A stretch of DNA of 64,000 nt from Elymus sibiricus (GCA_039707655.1 CM077667.1:541240222-541304221), one strand, 5' to 3'. Positions 11,313-23,822 are shown, numbered from the stretch's first letter. Made by a program: numbers and translations. The notes: generated from the letters alone by a model not told the origin.

Positions 11313-11538
11313 TTCTTTTTATTTTTCTTTTCTTTTTCCTTTTTCCTTTTATTTTTCTTTTTCTTTTTCTTTTAAATTTCCTTTTTCTTTTTCTCTTCCG
11401 AAAGACAATGTATATGCATGGTGGGAAGGGAATACAATGTATATGCATGGTGGGAAGGCAATATATATATTATATCATTTGACCGATAACAGTTAAGTGC
11501 GTATACAAAATAGGAACATATATATAAATGATGGTTTC

Positions 11539-13822
11539 TCAGCTTCGACGTTTTCCTTTCTGAGTGAGCTTCTTTCCTTTCTTGTTCGCTGCCGAGTAAT
11601 TGAGCCCCTCGTTATGACTTTTTCTTTTCCATGGAGTGCGAATTTTCTTAGGTAATGTAGTCTTGCTTCTTCTTTTGACATATGCTTCATCGTCATCGTC
11701 ATCTTCCCTCATCGGGTCGCCGTACTGGTCGTAGTCTTCCTCGTTAGCGACCCCGTCCATTCCGACGATGCTCCTTTTGCCTCTCCTCACGACAACACGG
11801 CTCGGATTGCTCGGGTCGGTTATGAAGAAGCATTGTGTCACGTGCTTAGCGTGTACCCATGACTCAGTTTTGGCGATGACGTTAACGTTCACAGTAGCGC
11901 TCTTCACGTCGGGTATAGACATGGTAGTGAAATACTTGTTTTCTCTGACGACGGCCTTAGCCCATCTGACACGGAACATCGTCGCACTGTGCAGTCCAGG
12001 GTAGTCAAGCTCCCAGATCTCTTCGACCCTTCCGTAGAATCTTTCAGTTGCGCCGTTGTCACTGGTCATGCATTCCATCGTCACCCCTGAGTTCTGGTAA
12101 TCATTGTTTATGTCTTTGGCCTCCGTGTAAAACGTGTATCCGTTGATATCATATGCCTGATAGGTCTTGAGGTTGGCCGCGGGGCCATGTGCTAAGGCGT
12201 GTCTGAGCAATCCGTCCGCACTGCCCTCTTCCGGGGGATTAGTAAGAACATGCTCTTTGAACCAACGCAAGAAAGTGGAGTTGTGCTCTCTAGTAACTTC
12301 GGCGTCCGTCTTGTGTAGCCCCTGGTCACGATACTTCTTTACGATGGTTTGTTTGTGCAGTTCCATGAAAGGATCTACCACGTCTAGGTGTTGTAGCACT
12401 ACTAAGTTTGCTATGTCCAAGTCGTTGCGTCGACCCAAGTAGTCCACATGCAATTCCCTCCAGCCGTTCGTGTGACCTTCTCCTCTGAGCCTCCCAAGGT
12501 GCTTGTTGACGGGCAAACCAACAACAGGGTTTGCGTCGCTTAGATAATTCTCGCAGAAGGAGATGCACTCTTGGGTTAGATAGCCCTGCAAGATGCTTCC
12601 ATCCGGACGGGACATGTTACGAATAAATCCTTTGATGACCCCATTCATCCTCTCAAACGTCATCATGCTGTGAAGGAATGACGGCCCGAGGTCGATGATG
12701 TCGTCCACAATGTGGACACACAGATGCACCATGACGTCAAAGAACGTGGGCGGGAAGTAAATCTCAAGCTCATTTAGTATGACAACGATCTCTTCCTGTA
12801 GCCTTCGGAGCTGCTTCACACTGATCGACTTTTGAGAGATAACATCAAGGAAGTTGCACAGACCAGTAAGCGTTTCACGGACGTGCTCGTCCATTATACC
12901 TCTAAGGGCAACCGGAAGGATCTGCGTCATCATCACGTGACAGTCATGAGACTTCATCCCGCTTAACCTTTTCTTCTTGGTGTCTAAAAATCTGCTTATC
13001 TTCCCACAGTAACCGGAACTAACTTTGATTCCGGTAAGGCACTTGAAGAATTGATTGATCTCCTTCGGACTTAAGGTGAAGCAAGAAGGGGGGCAATAAT
13101 TCTCTTCCTTCTTGTTAACTTTTCTGCCCTTGTCCCCCGCCTCCGTCTCCGTCTCCGTCTCCTCTGGCTTTTTACGGGGCGGCATGTGCAGATCTGCCCT
13201 GATTTTCAAATCTTCCAAGTCTCTTCTTGCCTTCGGCCCATCCTTGGTCTTATCCGGCATGTTCATCAGTGTCGCAAGCAAGCTATCAAGGACATTCTTC
13301 GTGATAAGCATTTGATCAAGGCAATGAGGCGTGTCGAGTTTGGGCCAGTACGGCAAGTCCCAGAAAACAGACCTTGTTTTCCATACCTTCAGCAGCGGCT
13401 CCGGCGCCTTTTTCATCGTCTTTCCCGGCGCGGAGCACTGTTCCCAGTTTTTCAACAACTCATCGATTTCGGCGACGCTCCGCTTACGTGGAGGTCCTCG
13501 ATGCTCAGCCTCACCAATGAATAGATCTCCACTGTTTCTCCACGGGTTGTCCTGCGCGAGCCATCTTCGATGCCCCATGTACACGATTTTTCCAGACCCG
13601 CCATCTTTTGTTGACGTTAGCTGCTGAGACGTTGTATCATCCATGCACCGCGTGCATCCGCAATATCCGTGGCACACCTGTCCTGCGACATATCCGTAAC
13701 CGAGATAGTCGTGCACCGTCGTCATCAGCATGGCTCTCATATAGAAATACTCGCCTTTGCTGGCGTCCCATGTCTTGGCCAGTGTTTTCCACAACGTGTC
13801 TAACTCCTCTTGAAGTAGCCTA
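11539..13822 (-). CDS. TNP2-like CACTA transposase, N-terminally truncated
   Basis: An open frame of about 760 codons runs leftward from the junction at 13822; its first internal Met is at 13794. Early residues include MRAMLMTTVHDY and CHGYCGCTRCM, the end of the tnp2 catalytic family (PF02992). A middle part near residues 290-420 with FFDVMVHLCVH and MMTFERMNGVIKG matches the DUF4218 companion domain. A later part with YGRVEEIWELDY matches DUF4216. The tail is Lys/Arg-rich, probably nuclear. The usual HxLDxMHxxKN block reads HCLDQMLITKN, so one conserved His is Leu. The N-terminal third of the family, including the first catalytic region, is missing because a gypsy LTR abuts at 13823. The remaining frame has no stop, suggesting a fairly recent truncation. 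Confidence 0.85.
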
Positions 13823-16639
13823 TGGCGCCCCGCCTGAATACCACGGTAGCCAGACGGCCGCCACGCATACCAGCCCAGGAAATCACTCTGGCATGCGCGT
13901 TTACAACAAGTATCAGGAACGCAGGCATTTCTATTAATGAATATATAAGTCTTACAAGATATATTACAAGAGTGATGGCAGCGGAAAGGCTCTATCTAAG
14001 GCAGCATGGTCTTGGCACGGCTCCAATCCACAGGGATCTGACTGGGTTACTCTCCTAGCCCGCGAACGCTCCGGCTCCTCGACGACGGACGACGGATCCT
14101 TATGTGAACTTGGCCATGTTAAAGGCCGCTGAGTACTTTTGAATGTACTCGCAAGCAAACCAAACTAACATATACACCAAGCAAAGCAATCCATGGCATT
14201 CAAGCATGCATTTGATATTAGAGCAATATTAACTATCATGGCATAGCATACCTATCTAGCAATTTTAATTATCAAGTTGTAACAGGATTGTCCAGTGTGA
14301 TTCTACTAGAGTAAAGTAAAGCATGGCAAGTAAACAATCTATACTCCGAACATTCTCAGGATCCAATCCAACTCTTAACCAGATCCATCTTACTCTCTTA
14401 CGGGTTGTCCCACAACCCTCGGAATACTCACGAGTCATTGAGTACTTCTGATCATAGGATAAGTTCTTCCATCATTATTATCAATATTACGGTTGACCAC
14501 CTAGTGAGGTCTGGACGGGCTGTCCAATACCGTGGACTCAGCTATTCGAATAGATTCTTCACTCTGCAGAGGTTGCGCACTTTACCCACACCATGGAGCA
14601 CCTGGCCTCGTGATCCCATTCGGGTGGACCAGCGTTGCTCCAACGAAACCCGCCTGACCCGTGACTCTTCCATCGTACCACCGGCAATCATTCTCCCCCG
14701 GAGTCCTGCCCTGGGTGGCCCCTGTGTCACCTCGTGACACCTGCCACCGTCGTGGCCAAACAAACTGTCCCAAACGGGGACCTGGTACCATATAACTCAA
14801 CTGGGCTCACACGGTTATCGCCGCCTACCGGGCCAGGGTAGCGCGCACGCATAACCTTCCCTCGGGGGTGGTACCGTTAAAAGAGCACACGATCAGACCA
14901 AGTTAAGGCCGTCCCATACCGGCAAATGTGGTTGCACGGATTAACCCGGACAGGTGACTCAAGATCAACCGACTAGGTTTAGTTGGCAAGTACTTAGCAA
15001 GCCTGGTTGTTTATCACAATCACTTACGATAACAGTAGCTATGTATGATGAAAAGATAATAAACCTATCTCCATACAATGTCATGACAAGTCATTAGTGC
15101 AATGATAAGATGAGCAGTAGCAGGTAATGTAAATGACAATATCGAAATGGCCGGAATTTAATTATTTCTAGCACAAGCATATCATTAATTAAACATGCAA
15201 GAATAACACAGAGCAATGCTTTAGGGCATATATCAGATGGCCGACTTGCCTGGGGTCGAAGAATACTCCGGGAAGAAGTGCGGAGAGTCCGTGGAAAGGA
15301 TCGTCGGAAACCGTTCTCTCTCGGAAAGGGCTGATTCAAAGGCAAGGGAAAAATGGTCATTTTCAGAATGTGCAACCATTATGAAAGTGACCTCATCGGA
15401 ACGGGCTCGACGCACTAAAGACGTGAGCGTTGGAATCACCGGAATCGGAGTTTCGAGCAAAAAGATATGAAGGATTGAAGTGGAAGGACCTGTCTGTAAA
15501 TAAATATTTACCTCTAGGTGCCTGGCTGGTTTTCTGGAAAAATAATAATTAAAGAGCACTGTGCTACTGGGCCGCTCTGGGCTTATCTTACCGCCGCCGC
15601 TGCTGTTGCTCCTGGGCCAGCCCACTTGCCCTAACCCCTTTAAAAAAACGGAGGAGGGGAGGTGGAGCCACTGACGGCCCGGGCCCACCCGCAGGTCTCC
15701 TCCCTCCTCTCTCTGTCCCGATCGAAACAAAGGAGGAGCAGGGGAGGGGCGTCGCCGGCGACGGTTCCCGGTGGCTCCGGCCACTCCGGGCCAGGGAGAG
15801 GACGCCGGCAGACTCGCCGTGAAGCGCCGCGACCAGGGGAGGTGGTGGGAGCGGCGGGGATCGACTCTAGCGACGGCGACGGTAGGAGGCAATGGAGGAC
15901 TCCGGCGACAGACTCGGCCAGCTACGACCACCCCAGGACGAGCAGAGGCCACCAGCGGCTCCGTGGGGACGTGCAGCGTCCGACCAGGTGGTGGCCGGCC
16001 GTCAGGGAGGGGCGGAACGGCGGCGCACCGTGGAGGCAGAGGGCGGCTGTGGCCGGACTTGAGGAAAACATGGCCTGAGGCACTCCGGCGAGGACTGGGG
16101 AAGATGGGGAGGTGCGCATGAGTGGGGTGGAGCTGGTGGTGCGGTCAGGAGAGGGAGGGAGAGGACCAGGGTACCGGAATTTCTCGCGGCGCCGGCAGCA
16201 GAGCTTCGGCGGCTGGGGAGGCAGAGAGCTCCTCGAGCTCGAAGAGGAGGGGCTGGGGCTGCAGGTGAAGAGAAGGGGCTCGGGGATGCTTTAAGTAGGC
16301 TCGGGGAGGAGCTAGCCGATGCCGACCGAGTCTCCCAGAAGCTCGTCGCCGAGGCGGCGATCCGGTGGAGCACCAGAGGTCGGCACAAGCGGCCATGGGC
16401 TAGGAGACGAAGGGGAGAGACCTCCAGAAGGCTCACGCACCTGGTGGGGAGCTCGCCGGCGCTTGCGGACAGGCCACGGCCTGCCGGAGATGACTCCCGA
16501 AGGGTCCAGGACACAGTGCACCGATTTGGCGCGCTCTGCGCGTGGTCACCGCATGGCCACGGCATTGCCACGCTGCATTTGCAGCCAATTTGTGTCTGGG
16601 GCCTTCTCCTTGCTTCGCTGAGTTGACTAGAGAGGTTTT
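13823..16639 (-). repeat. Ty3/gypsy-type LTR (minus orientation), 5' part truncated
   Basis: On the minus strand this 2.8-kb tract ends GGCGGGGCGCCA at 13823, a CA-type LTR terminus directly against the interrupted TNP2 frame. It contains a GC-rich leader-like stretch (15.6-16.6 kb), then a long non-coding part with scattered stops. ORFs at 15233-16664 are GC-driven and have no domain I recognise. No TG start is found: the distal side is cut by the copia LTR at 16640. Classification as a large gypsy LTR is from general appearance only. Confidence 0.45.
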
Positions 16640-18930
16640 TGTAGGAGATATGCCCTAGAGGCAATAATAAATGTTATTGATTATCTCCCTGTTCATAATT
16701 AGGTTTATGTTCCATGCTATAACTGCTATGGTTCTCGAGTCTACAATAACCACGAGGCTCAGAGGAAGACTCATATGCACGTGTGGAATAATAAATGGTA
16801 AAATGTATTCCTAGTCTGGCCTCTAAGACTGGCTCAAGTATTGCATGATGATCCTGGTTTCCTGATCATGGGCATGGCTATGCTGGCAATTTTGAGGGCA
16901 CAATGTTAGAAGAACATTTGTGTTGTATCGACCCGAATTGATGTTATGCTATGAGATACATTCGTCACTAGTTAAATGGTTTATAACACAGAGATGGTTT
17001 ACGTTTGCATGATTCCTTAGACCATGAGAGTATCGAGTTTCTTCTTGCTTGCTTCATGAACTTTGGGGTTTGTTAAACGTCATCCGTAAATGGGTGGCTA
17101 TTACGGCGGCATACGGGTTCATGGAAAAGTATGTCAAGTAACTTGATAGCTCAAGATTGGGATTTGCTCCTCCGACGATGGAGAGATATCTCTGGGCCCT
17201 GTCGGTGTTACGGTATCCATCATCGTCTGGCCAGACACTTTATGATTTGATCACGGGGATGCTGGAACACGGGAACGAGAAAAGAGAACAGTACCGGTAA
17301 CGAGGTAACTGGCATAGTGGACAAGTTGTTGATCCACGGGGATGCCAACATGTCTCACCTCGGCTTTTTGTAACATATCGCGAAGCAACAGGAATAGCAC
17401 ACGGCAACTGGAGGTTCACTCGAATATTCATTCATGTGGGTATAGGGGTCAATATGGGTGTCCACGGCTCCGATGTTGATCATTGATCGGAAGGGGTTCC
17501 GGGTCATGTCTATGCTTCACCGAACCTATAGGGTCACACGCTTAAGGGTCATCTATCTGTTGAATACTAGACAGGGAGTCTGAGACAAATTCACCGAAAA
17601 AGTTTCGGAGACAACGGAAGAGTTCCGGAGAGAGAGCACCGGAAGAGTTTCGGTAAAACCGAAAAGTTGTTTCGGAGTGTACCATTAAGTCAAATTGGTT
17701 TCGGCACATGCCTGGAAATTATTGGAAGGTACCAGAATTGTTCCGGTAACTTCTGAGATCTTTCAGAGACAAAAACCGGAAATGTTCCGGACTGCCGGAA
17801 CCGCTTTAGTTGCTTTTCACAGATGAAAATCACTAAACCGAAAAGTTGTTTCGGAGTACACCATAAAGTCAAATTGGTTTCGGCACATGCCTGATAATTC
17901 TTGGAGGGTGCCAGAATCGTTCTGGAAACTTTCTGGAATTTTCCAGGATGAAAACCGGAAATGTTCCGGAGCTGCCGGAACCGCTTCAGATGCTTTTCGC
18001 AGATGAAAATCACTAAACCGGAATTGTTTCGGAACGCGTTGAAAATTATTTTAGTGGGTACTAGAAATGTTCTAAGCCCACATAAATATTTTCAGTTCGA
18101 ACGGACGCTGAAATATGTCATCGTGAATAGTGAAAGTGCTTTTTGGATTACTTTATGGAAAGCCACCTTTTGGGGCTTTACTCACAAATATCTCTAGGGA
18201 TGACATGGAAGGATAAGGGCTGCTCACTTGCTTTTACCTTTGTGCCCTTGTGAAGGGCATTTTGGGTATTTCAAGTGTCACCCTACCCCTTGGGTTTTCC
18301 TATAAATAGAGGTGGAGATGCACTCTCCACACCCACTCTTTCTCACATACACATGCCATCTGATGTTATCTGGCTTCTCTCTCCCTCCCAGCGAACCGAT
18401 TTGGTTGCTTTTCGCAGATGAAAATCACTATTCCAAAATTGTTTCGGAACGCATCCAAAATCATTTGTGTGGGTACTGGAATTATTCTAAGACCCACAGA
18501 AATATTTTCGGATTTTACGGTCGCGGAAAATGGGTTCCGTGAATAGTGAAAACCACTTTAATCCGTTTCGCCATCTGAACATCAGAACGATGAAAGAATT
18601 GAACGGTATCTGGGCAAGGTGCTTGGGCACCTAGGTGTCCCATACTGCCGTCCTAACGGAAGCGGGACGAACTCCTACCAAAGGATCGCATGCGAGCAAT
18701 TCAAGAGGAATTGGCGGGATTCTTACTTGAAGAGGTCATAGCTAAAACCCTATCGGGGAGAGAGGGCTGCACCGTGGCTTATGGTTTTCTGGTGCGGCTG
18801 CCCTCTCTCCTCTCCGGTATATATAGGAGGAAGGGGAGGGAGACCGGCGCCCCTAGGGCTGCCCTAGGTGCGGCCGAAGTGGGAGAGGTGGAGGAGTCCT
18901 AATCCAATCCTACTCCAAGTAGGATTCCAC
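16640..18930 (+). repeat. Angela/BARE-type copia LTR (plus orientation), 3'-truncated, with internal duplications
   Basis: It starts TGTAGGAGATATGCCCTAGA, the conserved beginning of Angela/WIS/BARE LTRs. Inside, a unit of about 180 bp rich in CCGGAA/TTCCGG motifs is repeated twice (about 17655-18020), and a segment near 17980-18140 recurs at about 18390-18560. A TATATATA box at 18819 precedes the usual R/U5-like stretch. It breaks off at 18930, where an inverted piece of pol begins. Confidence 0.8.
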
Positions 18931-19499
18931 TTTTACGCCATCTGGAAGTTCTTCCAAGTTCCAAACTTGGTTTTCGTACATGGATTCCATTTCGGATTTC
19001 ATGGCCTTGTGCCATTCCCTTGAGCTAGGCCCCGCCATCGCTTCCTTGTAGTGCGCAGGTTCATCGTCTTCAAGAATGAAGATTTCGTTATGAAACCACT
19101 CAGGTGGCTGGATAGCCCTACCTGATCTGCGCGGTTCAGTTACAACATTGTCTGAAGTTTCCGCATAACATGCGACAACTTCCAGCTCGGTTGTAGGGAT
19201 AATTTGCGGAATTACTTGCAGTTCCTTAGCCATATCAACGGTTGCCGAAGAGTCACTAATCTCATCAAGTTGTACTGTCCTCCCACTCAATTCTTTAGCG
19301 AGAAACTCTTTCTCAAGAAAAACTCCGTTTTTAGCAACAAACACTTTGCACTCGGAGGGTTGGTAGAAATAATACCCAACTGTTTCTTTTGGATAACCTA
19401 CAAAGTAGCATTTGTCTGATCGAGTTTGCTTGGTTGTAAACGTTTTACATAAGTTTCACAACCCCAGATTTTGAGATGTGACAAATTGGGTTTCTTTCC
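18931..19499 (-). pseudogene. Displaced copia pol fragment A (integrase/RT linker region)
   Basis: This 569-bp piece duplicates 21806-22372 of the main copia body with roughly nine differences. It encodes the linker between integrase and reverse transcriptase (FLEKEFLAKELSG, then WHKAMKSEMESMYENQVWNLEELPDG). It lies between two LTR arms of opposite orientation. Its left edge (TTTTACGCC) is exactly the point where fragment B, at 24800, ends. Confidence 0.85.
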
Positions 19500-20333
19500 C
19501 GCAGCTCCAGAACATTTCCGGTTTTTATCCCGGAAAATTCCCAGAAGTTTCGAGATTGATTCTGGCACCCTCCAAGAATTATCAGGCGAGTGCCGAAACC
19601 AATTTGACTTTATGGTATCCCCTGAAACAACTTTTCCGTTTTACCGGAACTTTTCCGGTGTCCTCTCCGGAACGTTTCCGTTGCGTTCGAAACTTTTCCG
19701 GTGATTTTCTCTCAGACTCCCTGTCTAGTATGCAGCAGATAGATGACCCTTAAGCGTGTGACCCCCTATAGGTTCAGTGATGTATAGACATGACCCAAAA
19801 CCCCTTCTGATCAATGATCAACATCGGAGCCGTGGACACCCATATTGACCCCTATACCCACACGAATGAATATTCGAGTGAACCTCCAGTTGCCGTGTGC
19901 TATTCCTGTTGCTTCGCGATATGTTACAAACACCCGAGGTGAGATTTACTTGCATCCCCGTGGATCAACAACTTGTCCACTATGCCAGTTACCTCGTTAA
20001 CTTGTGACGAATGTATCTCATAGCATAACATCAATTTTGGTCGATTCAACACAAGTGTTCTACCAACATCGTGCCCTAAAAATTGCCGACATAGCCATGC
20101 CCATGATCAGGAAAACAGGATCATCATGCAATACTTGAGCCAGTCTTAGAGGCAAGACTAGGAATACAATTAACCGTTTATTATACGACACGTGCACATG
20201 AGTTTCCCTCCAAGCCTCGTGGATATTGCAGACTCGAGAATCATTGCAGTTATAGCATGGATCATAAACATTCATTACAAACTCGGAGATACAAAATAAC
20301 TGTTATTACTGCCTCTAGGGCATATCTCCTACA
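19500..20333 (-). repeat. Angela/BARE-type copia 3' LTR (minus orientation), truncated
   Basis: Read on the minus strand it starts TGTAGGAGATATGCCCTAGA at 20333, directly after a polypurine tract (AAGTGGGAGTC, 20334-20344). It matches the first ~830 bp of the plus-oriented LTR at 16640 and breaks off at 19500 against pol fragment A. Confidence 0.85.
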
Positions 20334-20364
20334 GACTCCCACTTGCACTAGAGTCATAATCCAG

Positions 20365-22317
20365 TTACATGGCTTCCCTAACACCAATGGCTATCCGGTG
20401 TTGCTCATGCTTTGCTCGTGGTAGAGGCTTTTTCATCGGGTCTGACACGATCAGATCCGTGTGAACTTTGTGTACTTGCACTAAACCTTCTTCGACATGA
20501 TGTTGAATGAGTTTATATTTGCGTTGAATATGCATTGTCTTATGGTGCAAACTTGGCTCCCTTGCCTGAGCCACGGCGCCACTATTATCACAATAGATCT
20601 CCACCGGGTCCAGCGCACTTGGGACCACACCAAGGTCTTCAAGAAATTGCTTGATCCAGACCGCCTGCTTAGAGGCTTCTGAAGCAGCAACATATTCCGC
20701 CTCCATCGTAGAATCCGCCACATTCTTTTGTTTGGAACTTTTCCAATCAACTGCGCCGCCGTTCAATATGAAAACATAGCCTGATTGAGATTTGAAGTCA
20801 TCTGGGTCAGTTATGAAGCCTGCATCAGTGTAATAACTTACAATGAGCTCTTCATCACCTCCGTACACAAGTAGTAAATCCTTGGTCCTTCTGACGTACT
20901 TAAGAATACCCTTGACTGCGGCCCAGTGTTCCAATCCTGGATCACTTTGGTAGCGGCTGCTAACACTTAGCTCATAGGAAATGTCCGGTCTTGTACATAG
21001 CATGGCATACATAATAGAACCAACTGCCGAAGCATATGGAACATCATTCATTTGTACTCGCTCATCGAGGGTCCGAGGACTCTGATTCTTGCAAAGCACT
21101 GTGCCAGGTGACATGGGGAGTAGGCCTTTCTTGGAGTTCTCCATGTTGAACCTTTTCAACACCTTGTCAATGTAAGTGCTTTGGCTAAGCGCTACCAGGC
21201 GTCTTGATCTATCTCTATAGATTCTGATGCCCAATACATATGCCGCTTCACCTAAGTCTTTCATTGAAAAACTCTTCTTCAATGAGTCTTTTTTTTCGCT
21301 AAGAAAATTCACGTCATTTCCAATCAACAATATGTCATCCACATACAAGATTAGAAATGCTTTTGCGCTCCCACTAAACTTCTTGTAAACACAAGATTCT
21401 TCGTCGTTCCTGATGAAGCCAAACTCTTTGACCACTTCATCAAAATGAATGTTCCAGCTCCTTGATGCTTGCTTCAGACCATAAATGGCTTTTTGAAGCT
21501 TACATGCCTTTCCAACATTCTTAGGATCGATAAAACCTTCTGGCTGTATCATGTATACATCCTTTTCAAGGTTTCCATTTAGGAAAGCCGTTTTGACAAC
21601 CATCTGCCATATTTCATAATCGAAATAAGGAGCAATTGCTAGTAATATCCGAATAGACCTAAGCATAGCTACGGGCGAGAAAGTCTCGTCGTAGACCACC
21701 CCTGGAACTTGCGTGAACCCTTTCGCGACAAGTCTAGCTTTGTGGATAGTAATGTTACCATTCGCGTCCGTCTTTCTTTTGAAAATCAATTTACAACCAA
21801 TAGGTTTTACGCCATCTGGAAGTTCTTCCAAGTTCCAAACTTGGTTTTCGTACATGGATTCCATTTCGGATTTCATGGCCTTGTGCCATTCCCTTGAGCT
21901 AGGCCCCGCCATCGCTTCCTTGTAGTGCGCAGGTTCATCGTCTTCAAGAATGAAGATTTCGTTATGAAACCACTCAGGTGGCTGGATAGCCCTACCTGAT
22001 CTGCGCGGTTCAGTTACAACATTGTCTGAAGTTTCCGCATAACATGCGACAACTTCCGGCTCGGTTGTAGGGATAATTTGCGGAATTACTTGCGGTTCCT
22101 TAGCCATATCAACGGTTGCCGAAGATTCACTAATCTCATCAAGTTGTAATGTCCTCCCACTCAATTCTTTAGCGAGAAACTCTTTCTCAAGAAAAACTCC
22201 GTTTTTATCGACAAACACTTTGCACTCGGAGGGTTGGTAGAAAGAATACCCAACTGTTTCTTTTGGATAACCTACGAAGTAGCATTTGTCTGATCGAGTT
22301 TGCTTGGTTGTAAACAT
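20365..22317 (-). CDS. Copia pol: reverse transcriptase and RNase H (Angela/BARE type)
   Basis: A 650-codon open frame contains, in order: the integrase C-terminal linker, RT blocks KARLVAKGFTQVPG and TAFLNGNLEKDVYM, the catalytic motif LYVDDILLIGND, the conserved YRDRSRRLVALSQSTYIDKVL, then the RNase H region with VDWKSSKQKNVADSTMEAEYVAA and IYCDNSGAVAQA. One RT residue is unusual: QMVVKTAFLNG where the family has QMDVKTAFLNG, so the first catalytic Asp of RT is Val. The frame is otherwise open to its stop, 31 bases before the LTR. The upstream integrase is in another frame through a small deletion near 22300. Confidence 0.9.
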   Translation of the reverse strand: MFTTKQTRSDKCYFVGYPKETVGYSFYQPSECKVFVDKNGVFLEKEFLAKELSGRTLQLDEISESSATVDMAKEPQVIPQIIPTTEPEVVACYAETSDNVVTEPRRSGRAIQPPEWFHNEIFILEDDEPAHYKEAMAGPSSREWHKAMKSEMESMYENQVWNLEELPDGVKPIGCKLIFKRKTDANGNITIHKARLVAKGFTQVPGVVYDETFSPVAMLRSIRILLAIAPYFDYEIWQMVVKTAFLNGNLEKDVYMIQPEGFIDPKNVGKACKLQKAIYGLKQASRSWNIHFDEVVKEFGFIRNDEESCVYKKFSGSAKAFLILYVDDILLIGNDVNFLSEKKDSLKKSFSMKDLGEAAYVLGIRIYRDRSRRLVALSQSTYIDKVLKRFNMENSKKGLLPMSPGTVLCKNQSPRTLDERVQMNDVPYASAVGSIMYAMLCTRPDISYELSVSSRYQSDPGLEHWAAVKGILKYVRRTKDLLLVYGGDEELIVSYYTDAGFITDPDDFKSQSGYVFILNGGAVDWKSSKQKNVADSTMEAEYVAASEASKQAVWIKQFLEDLGVVPSALDPVEIYCDNSGAVAQAREPSLHHKTMHIQRKYKLIQHHVEEGLVQVHKVHTDLIVSDPMKKPLPRAKHEQHRIAIGVREAM

Positions 22318-23331
22318 TTTACATAAGTTTCACAACCCCAGATTTTGAGATGTGACAAATTGGGTTTCTTTCCATGCCATAACTCGTATGGTGTCGTCTC
22401 AACAGACTTAGACGGTGCTCTGTTTAATGTGTGAGCAGCAGTTTCTAGTGCGTGACCCCAAAAATATATCGGCAGATCTGTAAGAGACATCATCGACTTT
22501 ACCATGTCTAACAGGGTTCGGTTACGTCGTTTCAAAACTCCGTTTCGCTGTGGAGTTCCGGGAGGCGTAAGCTGTGAAACGATTCCGCGGTCACTCAGAT
22601 GTTGGCCAAACTCATGACTAAGGTATTCGCCCCCGCGATCAGACCGCAGAAACTTAATCCTTTTGTTACGATGATTTTCTACCTCATTCTGAAATTCTTT
22701 GAACTTTTCAAAGGTTTCCGACTTATGCTTCATCAAGTAGATATATCCATACCTACTTAAATCATCAGTAAAAGTCACGAAGTAGAAATTCCCACCCCGT
22801 GCGGCTGTGCTCATTGGACCACATACATCACTATGTATTAATTCCAATAATTCACCCGCCCGTTCAGGATGACCCATGAACGGCGTCTTGGTCATTTTTC
22901 CCATCAGACAAGCTTCACATGTGTCAAATGATTCAAAATCAAAGGATGGTAGAACTCCATCTCTCTGGAGTCTTTGCATGCGTTTCTTTCGGATGTGGCC
23001 AAGCCGACAGTGCCACAAGTAAGTGGTGGTGGTATCAGCCTTCTTAAGGCGTTTAACATTCACGTTAAAGACATCATTTCCACATTCAAGATTTAGTATG
23101 AAAAGACCCCCAACAATGGGTGCAAATCCATAAACATATCCTTACAATAAAGTGAACAACCATTGTTCTCAGACTTGTACGAATACCCATCATGTACTAA
23201 ACATGATCCATAGATAATGTTTCTACACAACAGCGGAACAAAATAACAGTTACTTAGTTCCAAAATAAATCCTGAATGGAGATGTAGAGGCATAATGCCG
23301 ACGGCTTGAGCGGCGATCCCAGCGCCGTTCC
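22272..23331 (-). pseudogene. Copia pol: protease remnant, GAG-pre-integrase and integrase core, catalytic Glu lost
   Basis: The frame 23063-22272 starts in the pre-integrase zinc-binding region (LWHCRLGHI, then CEACLMGKM) and continues through the integrase core: IHSDVCGP, FTDDLSRYGYIY and GTPQRNGVLKRRNRTLLDMV. The family has a catalytic Glu where this copy has Lys (GAA to AAA), so the D,D-35-E triad is broken. The remnant 23331-23093 holds the end of protease (FILELSNCYFVP) in a shifted frame. The element is cut at 23331/23332 by a gypsy LTR start, so gag and the 5' LTR are missing. A deletion near 22300 puts RT out of frame. Confidence 0.85.
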
Positions 23332-23822
23332 TGATACGTCCATTTTGCATCATGCTTTTATATCAATATTTATTGCATTATGGGTTGTTAATACACATTA
23401 TGGTACAATACTTATGCCTTTTCTCTCTTATTTTACAAGGTTTACATGAAGAGGGAGGATGCCGGCAGCTTGAATTCTGGACTGGAAAAGGAGCAAATCT
23501 GAGATACCTATTCTGCACAACTCCAAAAGTCCTGAAAATCTACGAAGAATTGTTTTGGAATATATAAAAAATATTGGGCAAAGAATATACCAGGGGGGAC
23601 CCACCAGGCAGTCACAAGCCAGGGGGGCGCGCCCTACCCCCCTGGGCGTGCCCATGTGGCTTGTGACCCACCTGGCAGGCCTCCGGTGCCCATCTTTTGC
23701 TATATGGAGGGTTTTGACCTGGAAAAAATCAGAAGAGAGCTTTCGGGATGAAGCGCCGCCGTCTCGAGGCGGAACCTGGGCAGAACCAATCTAGGGCTCC
23801 GGCGGAGCTGTTCTGCGGGGAA
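23332..23822 (+). repeat. Athila-type gypsy LTR, plus orientation, 3'-truncated
   Basis: Begins TGATACGTCCATTTTGCATC, the same start as the LTR at 2645 (minus). It contains the GC-rich hairpin at 23611-23667 and stops at 23822 against pol fragment B. Confidence 0.8.

Larger units (their letters stand above)
4840..13822 (-). mobile_element. CACTA (En/Spm) DNA transposon, right terminus lost
   Basis: The left end is CACTACTAGGGAAAAGGC at 4840, a CACTA-type terminal repeat, followed by subterminal repeats of the core GCAGTAGCGC in both orientations. Genes point left: TNP2 transposase (11539-13822), then a TNPA/Ulp1-like gene (5883-9566). Triticeae CACTA elements commonly carry such a pair. At 13822/13823 the TNP2 frame stops abruptly where a gypsy-type LTR ends, so the other terminus is displaced or deleted. 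Three bases before the left end read AAA; no matching duplication can be tested. All main ORFs carry lesions, so this copy is probably not autonomous. Confidence 0.8.

Noticed and set aside
15233..16664. Several long GC-rich ORFs on both strands
   Set aside because: Overlapping open frames on all strands follow from base composition inside an LTR-like tract; no domain and no consistent start.
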